Origin: a virus
Strand: one strand, 5' to 3'
IMG/VR virus record: IMGVR_UViG_3300042516_003428
Coordinates: 1-33,855 of that record
DNA: 33,855 nt
Shown: positions 16,785 through 25,200 of the stretch, in pieces
Position numbering within the stretch: position 1 is the stretch's first letter
How the letters are laid out: every line of letters begins with the position of its first letter
Made by a program: the position numbers and the translations under genes
The notes under the pieces: generated by a model
Database searches by the model: none
The model's input: the letters and a program-made list of their open reading frames with translations, nothing else
What the model was told of the DNA's origin: nothing

Positions 16785-17088
16785 GTTGCTTCTCGCTCTT
16801 TTCCGGTGGTGCCATCAGCTCACGAATCGCCTTCGTGCCGGGAGCGAAGTCCCAGGCACCGAGATCCTGCCAGCCGTGGTCACCTTGGAGGGCCGGATCG
16901 TCCTTGTGATGGACGCTGTTCCGTACCAGGGCGTACCCGGTTGGCGTGAACGTCACGATGCTTATGGTCGAATCACCCGGTTCTGAGGCGACCCATCCCA
17001 CCGTAGGGTCAGAGAATCCCCGATAGTCCGTGCTGAACAGCACAACATCCCCGATGCTGGGGATCGGCATTGACCACGACTCGCTCAT
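16759..17088 (-). CDS. Small beta-rich protein between terminase and portal
   Basis: 109 aa. I start it at ATG 17088, where AGGAGG lies 9 nt upstream and the ATG overlaps the TerL stop (ATGA); longer readings have no ribosome site and overlap TerL. SIGDVVLFSTDYRGFSDPTV and TISIVTFTPTGYALVRNSVHHKDD suggest a small beta barrel, with a charged tail (PEKSEKQRGREAAGK). Proteins of this pattern (GDxVLFxxD...VGWV...) occur near terminase/portal genes in other phages, but I know no assigned function. It overlaps the portal start by 26 nt. Confidence 0.65.
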   Translation of the reverse strand: MSESWSMPIPSIGDVVLFSTDYRGFSDPTVGWVASEPGDSTISIVTFTPTGYALVRNSVHHKDDPALQGDHGWQDLGAWDFAPGTKAIRELMAPPEKSEKQRGREAAGK

Positions 17089-18803
17089 GGATTCTGTCCT
17101 CCTTGTGGCCCTAAGTAGACATATGACCCGCCGTCTTCTGTCAGCCGTTTTTTCCGGCCGGCCAGCCATTTCACCCACCACGGTTCCGGCTCGTTTGAGC
17201 GAGCTGGTGGCCGGTGGTAGCGCGGGCGGTATGCGCAGAGGTATTCGAGGCACTGGCACAAATGGACTTCGCCTTTGGTGTTTGGTTTGTCCGTGACGAT
17301 TGAAGTGCCGGAAACGTAGTTCACCTGTTTCCTATACCTCTTGATCTCCCGCTCGAGGTCTGGGACGGCACCCTCTAGAACGCGAAGCAGCGGCGTCCCG
17401 GTGGGCCGGATGTGGAGGGCGTTCCTGGTGGACTCGCAGCGGGCGATGATGTCATCGCATCCCGCCAAGAATGACGCGCCGGTGATCTGGCTTCGGATAT
17501 TGCGTTTGACGAGCTGCTCGGTGTACTGCTCCACCGGGAGCCGGCCCGAGCCGATGTCGCGGAGCCGGCCGCCGTGGGCGTCGATCACAAAGGCGTGGAA
17601 GTGCCAGCCCATGACCTTACGCTCAAAGTTCTCCCCGAAGATCTGGGCGTTGCACTGGCGTAGGTAGAGCTGGTCATAGATCAGCCAGTAGTCCTCGGTG
17701 GGCGGGACGGCTGCGAACAGGATGGCCGTCACAGCGTGACCAGGGTCAATCACCGCATACCGGCACCAATCGTAGGGAATCTGCCCGTCCTTCAGCTCCG
17801 ACCGCTTCATCCCGTGGATCCGCATGTCGAACGTGGGGTAGACCAACACAGAGTCTGTGATGAAGTCGCCCTCGGCCCTCATCCTCAAAACGTCTTCACC
17901 CGCCGCGGCCCACCGCTCGACAGACTTTCGCTTCTCTTCGTCATCGATATAGGGGTTGTCTAAAAAGCGCAGCCTGAACTGCCGGATCGATGACTTATCC
18001 CCCTGCGCCTGCTCGTTGGCGTCAGCCCGCTCCTTGAGATTCAGCAGGGCGTTATTCGTTGAGTGCGGCATAGCACTCCAGCAAAAGACACCCTTGCGAT
18101 CCGCAAGCCTAGCCTGGGCCTCGGGGATGTGACGCTCGTCGTTAACGTCCTCGTCCACATGTATTCTATTACTTTGGTAGCCTTGCGCAGGTTCGCCTTC
18201 ACTACTGAAGAAGTGTATTACCCAGCCAGTAGTAAGGGTGCATTGCTGCATGTAGTTGGCACTCTTCAGTACCCAACTCGAGGCTTTGATCAGCCGCGGC
18301 GGAATCAGGGGCGGCGCCGGCTTTCGCTCTGACTTGCGGGCAGCATCGTTCACGGGGTCATACGCTCGCCACTCGCCCGTCTTCTCATCCTTGATGATGT
18401 AGAACGCGCCTGGGCCGAAGAGCATCGGCACAACGACCAACCCGATGTGTTTCCAATCCCGGCCGATAATGACGAGGATCCCATCCTTCTTGGGATACTT
18501 GTCATACGGATCCTGCCCCGTCACAGCTCTGGCGTCCTCCACGAAGGTGCAGAGAGATTTGCCGGATCGATTGCCGCCGATGACGAGGATTTCACTCGCT
18601 CGGCACTTGTGGATCTCCTCCTGCTGCGGGTTCGCTCGGTAGAGGCGTAGAGCTTCTGTCTTCCGCTCTCGCAGCTCGCTTTGAAGCTCTTTGAGGCTTT
18701 CTTTTTGGTACTCGGATATCGTCGGTATGTTCGGGATCTGCGGCGGCTGCACCTTCGGGTGCCGCTTCTTTCGGGGCCGGGAGGGCTTCTGCGGGTCTGA
18801 CAT
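17085..18803 (-). CDS. terL: Terminase large subunit (ATPase-nuclease)
   Basis: 572 aa from ATG 18803, with AGGGGAGA 8 nt upstream; a longer frame to 18842 lacks this support. Walker A GGNRSGKS is at 76-83 and a Walker B-like RIHVDEDV at 213-220. The C-terminal nuclease half has the expected acidic residues in VIDPGH (~351-356) and FVIDAHGGR (~405-413). The enzyme cuts concatemeric DNA and drives it through the portal ring. Size is typical. The first 30 residues are basic and Pro-rich (PQKPSRPRKKRHPKVQPPQ). The start lies 212 nt inside the upstream gene, and the stop is coupled (ATGA) to the next. Identification is firm; cohesive versus headful cutting cannot be told. Confidence 0.93.
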   Translation of the reverse strand: MSDPQKPSRPRKKRHPKVQPPQIPNIPTISEYQKESLKELQSELRERKTEALRLYRANPQQEEIHKCRASEILVIGGNRSGKSLCTFVEDARAVTGQDPYDKYPKKDGILVIIGRDWKHIGLVVVPMLFGPGAFYIIKDEKTGEWRAYDPVNDAARKSERKPAPPLIPPRLIKASSWVLKSANYMQQCTLTTGWVIHFFSSEGEPAQGYQSNRIHVDEDVNDERHIPEAQARLADRKGVFCWSAMPHSTNNALLNLKERADANEQAQGDKSSIRQFRLRFLDNPYIDDEEKRKSVERWAAAGEDVLRMRAEGDFITDSVLVYPTFDMRIHGMKRSELKDGQIPYDWCRYAVIDPGHAVTAILFAAVPPTEDYWLIYDQLYLRQCNAQIFGENFERKVMGWHFHAFVIDAHGGRLRDIGSGRLPVEQYTEQLVKRNIRSQITGASFLAGCDDIIARCESTRNALHIRPTGTPLLRVLEGAVPDLEREIKRYRKQVNYVSGTSIVTDKPNTKGEVHLCQCLEYLCAYRPRYHRPPARSNEPEPWWVKWLAGRKKRLTEDGGSYVYLGPQGGQNP

Positions 18804-19308
18804 TGATGGTTCTCCCCTGGAAAGCAGACAGAGCCTGCTCAAATCGCTGGTTCAGCTCGTTTTCCAGCTCCTCCTCTGTCCACAGGGACAGAGGTTTCTT
18901 CGCGCCGCCAGAGTCCACGTTTTTCGTGACCATGCGGCAGATCGTCTCGAGCAGGCGGTTGCGGGCAGAGCTGCCTGGTGCGGCGTCCCAGTACTGCTTG
19001 ACCATCACCGCGGCCATGCCACCGCTGCCGCCGAAGTACTGGAAGATTTTCTCAATCACCTCCGCTGTGTGCGGGATGTTGGAGCCGCCCTTCTGGGCCG
19101 AGCGGAGGAAGATGTCTACGCCGGCCGACTCAATCGTGGCTAGAGCCTCGGCCCGCTTGAAGGCCGCACGCTCCTTGCTCTCACGCCGCTGCTTGGCGCG
19201 GCAGGAGAGACATTCAGCCGTGAAGATCTCCAAGTCCTTCCGCCACCGGAAGTGCTGCCTGTCGAGAGGATAGGTGCCGCCGCAGACATTACACGTTCGC
19301 TCTTCCAT
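18592..19308 (-). CDS. Terminase small subunit candidate with N-terminal zinc ribbon
   Basis: 238 aa from ATG 19308, no obvious ribosome site upstream (only a stem-loop). Residues 1-40 carry four cysteines, C6-x2-C9 and C33-x2-C36, in a zinc-ribbon layout followed by a basic helix (RAKQRRESKERAAFKRAEA). Residues ~70-160 are helical (HTAEVIEKIFQYFGGSGGM, LWTEEELENELNQRFEQALS). The last ~70 residues are Pro/Ala/Arg-rich and overlap the TerL 5' end in another frame. DNA-binding potential plus immediate placement before TerL supports a TerS role. No sequence family was matched, so an unrelated zinc-binding packaging accessory is the main alternative. Confidence 0.55.
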   Translation of the reverse strand: MEERTCNVCGGTYPLDRQHFRWRKDLEIFTAECLSCRAKQRRESKERAAFKRAEALATIESAGVDIFLRSAQKGGSNIPHTAEVIEKIFQYFGGSGGMAAVMVKQYWDAAPGSSARNRLLETICRMVTKNVDSGGAKKPLSLWTEEELENELNQRFEQALSAFQGRTINVRPAEALPAPKEAAPEGAAAADPEHTDDIRVPKRKPQRASKRAARAEDRSSTPLPSEPAAGGDPQVPSE

Positions 19309-19320
19309 GTCTGTAAAGCA

Positions 19321-19353
19321 TAACAGCCCGCGGTGTTGAGCCGCGAGCTGTTA
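19321..19353 (-). terminator. Stem-loop, probable attenuating terminator between capsid and terminase genes
   Basis: Inverted repeat: 13-nt arms at 19321-19333 and 19341-19353 with a 7-nt loop. One position differs: it is A-C in a plus-strand transcript but G-U in the leftward transcript, so the stem is fully paired only when read leftward, the direction of the flanking genes. The following leftward sequence (TGCTTTAC) has only a short U run, so termination would be partial. It sits in the 71-nt gap between the decoration-like gene and the TerS candidate. Confidence 0.55.
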
Positions 19354-19379
19354 GAGGCGTAGATGATGTCAGCTCTGCA

Positions 19380-19961
19380 TCAGCCGATTTCGTAGCCGAT
19401 GAGGTTGACTCGCGTGAGCTGCGCAGTCGCGGTGGTGTTGGAACCTTCGATCTGCTGGCCGATGCAGAGGCCCGTTGAAAACGTGGCAATCGAGCCAGCC
19501 GTCGCGGAGACTTGCACCTGAGCGCCGGCGTTGATGGCAGCAGCCGTCTGCTTGACATCGGCCGGCCCCTTGACCACCAGCCAGACGATGTCGTTCTGGC
19601 GCAACTCGCCGGTCAGGTACTCGTCCAGCACACCGTAGGCAAGGCCCACTAGGACGTTGCTGGCCGTACCCTTCGTGGTGAACGCCGCCATCGGGTTGCT
19701 GAAGTCGCAGAGATAGACTTCGCCAGCTACCGTCGTGGCGTCACTGACGGTGGCTCCCTTGTAGCGGGCGGCCACGCAGTACACCAGCCGATTGCTGTGG
19801 CGAGTGCCGGTCGAGGGGTTAACGTCTTGGAAGACCTTGACCTGACCAACGATCTCGCCGCCGGCCACCGGGTTGCCGGTGCTTGCGTCGGTTTCAATCG
19901 CCTCGCCTTGGAGCAGCGTCGTGCCACGGCGGAACGGGGGGTCAGAGAATAAGCTCGACAT
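19380..19961 (-). CDS. Capsid decoration-like protein
   Basis: 193 aa, ATG 19961 with AAGGAGAA ~11 nt upstream. Beta-rich, few charges, Gly/Ala/Thr/Val-rich: FRRGTTLLQGEAIETDASTG, VKVFQDVNPSTGTRH, VLVGLAYGVLDEYLTGELR, NDIVWLVVKGPADVKQTAA, AAINAGAQVQVSATAGSIAT. The NDIVWLVVKGxAxV followed by an INAGAQVQVSATAG segment resembles DUF2190/decoration proteins that bind the outside of capsids and cement them. It lies 24 nt after the major capsid gene, the standard position. Family is assigned by pattern only. Confidence 0.6.
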   Translation of the reverse strand: MSSLFSDPPFRRGTTLLQGEAIETDASTGNPVAGGEIVGQVKVFQDVNPSTGTRHSNRLVYCVAARYKGATVSDATTVAGEVYLCDFSNPMAAFTTKGTASNVLVGLAYGVLDEYLTGELRQNDIVWLVVKGPADVKQTAAAINAGAQVQVSATAGSIATFSTGLCIGQQIEGSNTTATAQLTRVNLIGYEIG

Positions 19962-19985
19962 GACTCTGGGTTCTCCTTGTAGGGA

Positions 19986-21134
19986 TCAAGCAGCCGCGGT
20001 GACGGGGGCGAGCAGAAAAAAATTCCTCGGACTACGAAAACGGAGGTTGCCGAGAGATGAACAGGCGTACCTATATGCCTGCGTTTCTTCGTCGAAAAAT
20101 GGGCCTTCCGCGACGAAAAGCTGGTTTTCCAGGCAGCGCAACTCCATGTTGCCGATCGACAGGCCGTAGCCTCGACCTGCTGGACAAGCGTACTCCGAGC
20201 AGACCTCGACGCCGTCGAGGGTCGTGACATCGGAAAAGCCCATCGCCTTCAGGCCACCTTCCTTGGTGATCTGGATCCGTTCCTTGTCAGCGTACTGATT
20301 GAGGAACTGGATGTAGAGCTGGCGATCGAGAACGACCATGTCGATCTGCGATTCCTTCGTGTCGTTCCGCTTGCACTGGTGAATGCCTTCGCGGATCGAG
20401 AAGATGCAGTTCGACTTCCAGTTGCGGTTGCCAGCGGAGTTGAACGAGCTGGCGTTGTAGTTGATCACGACCGGGGAGTAGAAGTCGAGTTCGCTGTCCA
20501 CCGGCACGTTGGGCCACGTTCCAGTGGTCGCGTTGATGCGACCGCCACCGTAGTAGCCGAGCTTCGTGGAGAGGCCGGCGTAGTTGTCATCGGGGAAGCC
20601 GTAGCGATCGGCCGTGTTGGCCGAGCTGCGAACTTCTGCGACCTTGGCACTCGACTCATCGACCGTGCCGCTGTAGTTGAGGAACGAGTCCATGCCGTGG
20701 AAGTCGTTCTCCGCATTCGCCGCATTGCCGTCCTTGTACGGCTGATACGAGAGATGCATCTCGAGCGACTCTTGCAGACGGCTGGCCATCTTGCCGGCAA
20801 CGTCTACGAGCGCCTGCTGGCCGCGGTTCTCGAGTAGCTCCCGTCGATACACGGCATCAGTACTGGTGAATCCCCTCCACGGAAGCTCGGCCCGCTTCCA
20901 CATGTTGATGCGACTGAACGTCCTCGGCGTATCGCCTGTGTTCCCCGAAACGGGCGCATTTCTGTACCGGACGTTCCAGTCGAAACCTCGACCGCTCTGG
21001 TTCATCACCACGTTGCCGGAGGACTCCAGCATCGCGAAGATCTTGAACTTGCGAAACGTCGCCAGCTCTTCTTCGCGCGTGTGCTGTACAATTGTAGTCC
21101 CAATAACTCTCGCCCAATCGGTGGGTGACGCCAT
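19986..21134 (-). CDS. Major capsid protein
   Basis: 382 aa, ATG 21134 preceded by AAAGAGGA. Placed directly after a scaffold-like gene and before a decoration-like gene. Textual features fit an HK97-fold shell protein: N-terminal helix (TREEELATFRKFKIFAMLE), an E-loop-like section (NQSGRGFDWNVRYRNAPVSG), a long spine helix (NRGQQALVDVAGKMASRLQES), then the mixed A-domain (SQIDMVVLDRQLYIQFLNQY) and a beta-rich close. The capsid assembles as hexamers and pentamers around the scaffold. No separate protease gene was seen. Assignment rests on context and general layout; no family search could be run. Confidence 0.82.
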   Translation of the reverse strand: MASPTDWARVIGTTIVQHTREEELATFRKFKIFAMLESSGNVVMNQSGRGFDWNVRYRNAPVSGNTGDTPRTFSRINMWKRAELPWRGFTSTDAVYRRELLENRGQQALVDVAGKMASRLQESLEMHLSYQPYKDGNAANAENDFHGMDSFLNYSGTVDESSAKVAEVRSSANTADRYGFPDDNYAGLSTKLGYYGGGRINATTGTWPNVPVDSELDFYSPVVINYNASSFNSAGNRNWKSNCIFSIREGIHQCKRNDTKESQIDMVVLDRQLYIQFLNQYADKERIQITKEGGLKAMGFSDVTTLDGVEVCSEYACPAGRGYGLSIGNMELRCLENQLFVAEGPFFDEETQAYRYACSSLGNLRFRSPRNFFLLAPVTAAA

Positions 21135-21158
21135 GTCTCTTTGTCCTCTTTAGGAGTG

Positions 21159-22214
21159 TCAGGCCATGCCTTGTTCTTGCAGTTGCACCGCAAGTTTTTC
21201 GGCAAAGGTCATTGGTTTGGTTGGAACTCTCGCATCGGTTGTCGCGGCCGGTCGCTGGCTCGCAGTTCGCATGGCTTGTGTACGCAAGTACTCCATGTTC
21301 TTTTGAGCAGCGACGTTCGCAGGATTCACGGGCGGCTGCGGTGCAGGCCGTGGAGCCTGTGCCGCATACTGCTGGGCCTGTTGTGATCTCTGCATGTTTG
21401 AGAGAAGTAAGTCTCTCTCAACCATTCGAGTCGCATACTCCCAACGGGCTTTCGCCCCTTGGATGCCCAGTGACCGTGCGTCCTGTATATACTTCTGGGC
21501 AAGAAGTCCTTCTGGGGATGCATTGCCATTTTGGTCATACAGCCAATCTGAGTTCTGCTGCTCCAGGGAGGAGACGAATTGCTCCTCCTGCATGCGTCCC
21601 AACCGCTCTTGGACGATGCTTTCGGCCCGCTCAACGGCCACCTTCTCGACCATCGGGCCGAGAGCTGCCTGCGGATCCTCGAGGAACTTCTGGGCGAAGT
21701 TGGCTTTGTACGCCTGGTACTCGGAGAGGGCGTGGCGAGCGTCGAGCGGAGCGTCCGGTGAGATCATCTCCCGGCCGCTCTCGTCGCGCACGAGGTACTG
21801 CCGGTAGGCATCTCGCAGCTTCGGGGGATTCCACCAGGGGGATTGCTCGGGCTGGGCCTGCGGAGCTGGGGCCATCGGCTGCTGCTGTGGCTGCTGCCGC
21901 GTCTGCATCCACTGCTGAAACGGTTCCTTGTACTGGAGGTACTCGGAAGTGACGGGAATCAGCGACTGATACTGCTGGAGAGCATGCGTAGCAGACTGCT
22001 CTCGCTGGAGGGCTTCGTAGAGCCGGGAGGCGATGGCTCGGTCATCGGCGCCTTGGAATTGCGGGAGCTGGCGGAATGCACCCCAGACTTCTCCGCTTCC
22101 TGCGGAGGCCTCCGATCCTTCTGCCTGTGCCGGCGACGAATCAATCTCGGGCGCGGCCGAGGAGTCAGAGAATGCTTCCGTAGAGCCAACGTCTGCTGCT
22201 TCTTCTTCCGACAT
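21159..22214 (-). CDS. Capsid scaffolding protein
   Basis: 351 aa. Two ATGs (22220 and 22214) follow AAGGAGG; I use 22214 because its 8-nt spacing is normal, against 2 nt for the first. N-terminal ~40 residues are acidic and Ser/Ala-rich, followed by helical Gln/Ala/Glu-rich stretches (LYEALQREQSATHALQQYQS, EKVAVERAESIVQERLGRM) and a basic C-terminus (FAEKLAVQLQEQGMA preceded by KPMT). Acidic N-terminus, extended helices and a short C-terminal capsid-binding helix are the classic scaffold layout. It is 24 nt upstream of the major capsid gene. It would fill the procapsid and leave before or during packaging. Confidence 0.75.
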   Translation of the reverse strand: MSEEEAADVGSTEAFSDSSAAPEIDSSPAQAEGSEASAGSGEVWGAFRQLPQFQGADDRAIASRLYEALQREQSATHALQQYQSLIPVTSEYLQYKEPFQQWMQTRQQPQQQPMAPAPQAQPEQSPWWNPPKLRDAYRQYLVRDESGREMISPDAPLDARHALSEYQAYKANFAQKFLEDPQAALGPMVEKVAVERAESIVQERLGRMQEEQFVSSLEQQNSDWLYDQNGNASPEGLLAQKYIQDARSLGIQGAKARWEYATRMVERDLLLSNMQRSQQAQQYAAQAPRPAPQPPVNPANVAAQKNMEYLRTQAMRTASQRPAATTDARVPTKPMTFAEKLAVQLQEQGMA

Positions 22215-22278
22215 GTGCATGCCCTCCTTGAGGTGCTGCCGATTCTGGGGGCAGCTATGCACGCGATGTCAGCAGTTT

Positions 22279-25200
22279 TTATTGCCTACCCCACTGCCAC
22301 TGGTTCGATCGGAACCTCTTCTCTCTCTCGTTCATCGCATCGGATCTGGCTCGGTTCAGCTCATCGATCGACATCTCATTCGGATCCACATCGGGGAGCA
22401 GGGCGTTATCTTCCTGCGGTGTCAGGAGGTAATTGCGGTAGTTCGCCCAGCCAGCGATGCCGCCACCGATCCCCATGTCTGTGCCAAAGTCGGCCGGCAC
22501 ATCCTTGGCTTGGCTCGTCACGGCAGCGCCAGCTCCTCGAACGGCACCCTTGCCGAGGCCCATGCCAGAGTTGATGAGACTCCGGACGGTGCTACCTGAC
22601 GGCTTGAATGCTCCGGAAGCCAGCCCACCAATTCCGCCGGTCGCTGCCGCGCCAGCCATGATGGCGGCAGACGGGATGTTGCCAACCGTGTTCTGTAGGA
22701 AGTTCGGGCCGTAGTCGTTGTAGAGAGGCGGCCCCCATGTCTTCTTCAGCGGCTCGGGAGCTGGAGCATCGCCGCCGCCCCACGCTTGGGGCGAGAACAT
22801 CAGCCCCGTCTGCTCAAAGGCATTCTGGACGTTGGGCCAAGTAGTCGCCCCCCAAGCCTGCCCCTCGGCGCGATCCTGCTGTTGAGCTGCTTTCTGCCGG
22901 TCGAATTCCTCGCGGGACATGCCGGCCGGCAGGATCGGCTGTTCGCGGTCAAATGCCTGCCGCTGCGCCGCCATGTGCCTCCAGGCGTCCCAGCCGTGGT
23001 CGCTGAACAACGCCGAGCCGCCCTCGCCCGTCACAGCCTTTCCAACAGGAGTACGGCTGAACTCGGAAAATGATTCATACAGCGGCCACGACATCGCACC
23101 GACAGGGTTGGAGACATCGCTGCCGGCCCGCATCAGCCCCTGCACATTGGACGTTGTGGTATTCGCGAATCGCGAACTTCCATCTTGGTTTCGGAATGCA
23201 GCAGGCTCGCCTTCTCGAGGGCCGGCTGCGGCGTAGTCCCGGTTGCCTCGGATGAACCGCCCCTCGGGGCCAGCCTCCATAGTGGAGTCGCGGAAGTTCT
23301 GGCGGGCCTTGGAGTCGAATATGCCCTTCACGCCGGCCACGACATTCGACATCGTGTCGGCGTAGACCGGGGCGTGTTCACCCTCCATTGTTGACCGCAG
23401 CAGCTCATAGCCTCGGAGAGTCTGAAAGTTCTCCGCGCCGCCTGGTGTGAGCATCGAGTCTGCCCACCCGCCGTGCTGGGCTTTGAGCTGCTCGAGCTGC
23501 TCCTGCGGCATCGGATCGACCGCGGCATGCTTCCCGCCTGGTGAGCTGGCCTGCAACGAGTTCATCATCCGGCTGATGATCGGATCTGCCAGCTCGTCTG
23601 GAGCGCGGGTCGAGCCGTCGAGCTTGGCCTGCACCCGCTGCACTACTTGAGCGCGGCGTTCCGGCGGCATCTTGCCAGCGAATACATCGAGGTACTCGTT
23701 GACGAACTGGGCCGGCGTGATGCGATCGTACTGGTCACCATCGACCAACAGTGGAATGCCGCGGTCGTTCTGCACATCGGGATCGTTGGCGGCGCCGACT
23801 CGGATCAGCGGCTGCTGCATCACCTCGGCCACGTTCTTGCGGAACTGGAGGTGTTCTTGGGAGTAGCCCTCCTTTGCAGCTTTGTCATAGTAGGTCGCCC
23901 ACTCCCCTGGCGAGTTTGCCATTGAGAAGTCGAAGCTGCGGTCTGGGGTGCCGCTCCCCATCGGCCCGAGGTCAACTTGCCCTCGCGGCAGCTCGTTGAA
24001 TGCCTTGATCGCGTCGAACTTGTAGCCGCCCGTCTGATCCTGCGACTGCTGCCCTTGCATGCCGGCGGCCACGGCCGGGGCGAGGCCGGCCCCACGCATC
24101 TGGGCCTGCATGGCACGGACGCCGTCCTCGGGTGATCTCGACCGCACCTTGGCTAGGTGGGCCTGCCGCTGGTCGAAGGCATCCTTGGCGTACTGGATGA
24201 TCTCGGAGTCTGGGATCGCGTTTGCCCTGGCGGTGTCTGGGAACACGCCGCGGAGAGCCTGGGCCAGCTCGGCGTCGTTCTCTATCCCATAGGTGGGGCT
24301 TTGGGCCACGGCCGCTCGACCATAGACGTTGGCCAGCTCGTCAGTCCATGCAGAGTCTTCATCGTAAGGCTCTGGCTCAAAGTCGGCGTTGCCGTCACCT
24401 TCATCGAGGGCATCCAGCTTGTTGTCCCAATCCTCAACGAGCTGCTCACGCTGGGCGTCCAGCTTCTCGGCAGTCTTGAAGTCGCCCTTTTCGTAGGCGG
24501 CATCGACTTGCTTGGTGAGGCGGGTGATCTTTCGCTGGGTCTGCCACGGCATAGCAGCTCGGAGGACGGCATCCGATTCCGGCAGGACGGGCTTGGCCTG
24601 GGCTTCGTTGCTGCCGGTTGCGAGTCCGGTTCCCACGCCCACGGCGATGGCGGCCGGGATGCCCTCATTGATGATCCGCCTCCGCATCTCGTCAGAGATG
24701 ACGCCACGCCAACCAGAGGGCTTCAGTGCTTCTTCAGCGTTGCCCACGAGCGTTTCTTGAACGTCTTGCAACCGCCCCATGTTGTTTCGCATCTCACCGT
24801 ATTGCTCAAGATCGAGCATGATCTCTGGCAGCAATTTAGCGGCTCGCTCTTCGCCTAGTATCTCGCTAAGTTTTCTGTAGAGGTCTGGGCCGTTTCTTTC
24901 CGCCGCGAAGCCCCTGGGGTGTTCGCCTCGATTTAGAACGTGCGCCCTTGTCTCGGCGGTGTTCTGTAGGTTGTGCAGAAGTCCGTTAAGCTTGCGTGAA
25001 GTGATCAAGTCTGCGCCGTCGCCGCTGTTGACTTGAAAGAACGTCCTGTCTGTGCCGTCCAGCTCGCGAACAATCTTGCGCTGGATGTTGTTGAGGATTT
25101 CTTCGGAGCCGTTGTCTAGGTTTCGCAATCCTGTCTCGGTATGGCCAAGCGGGCCTGCAAACGCTGGATTGATTTCGTCTACATCCAAGCCCAGCTCTGT

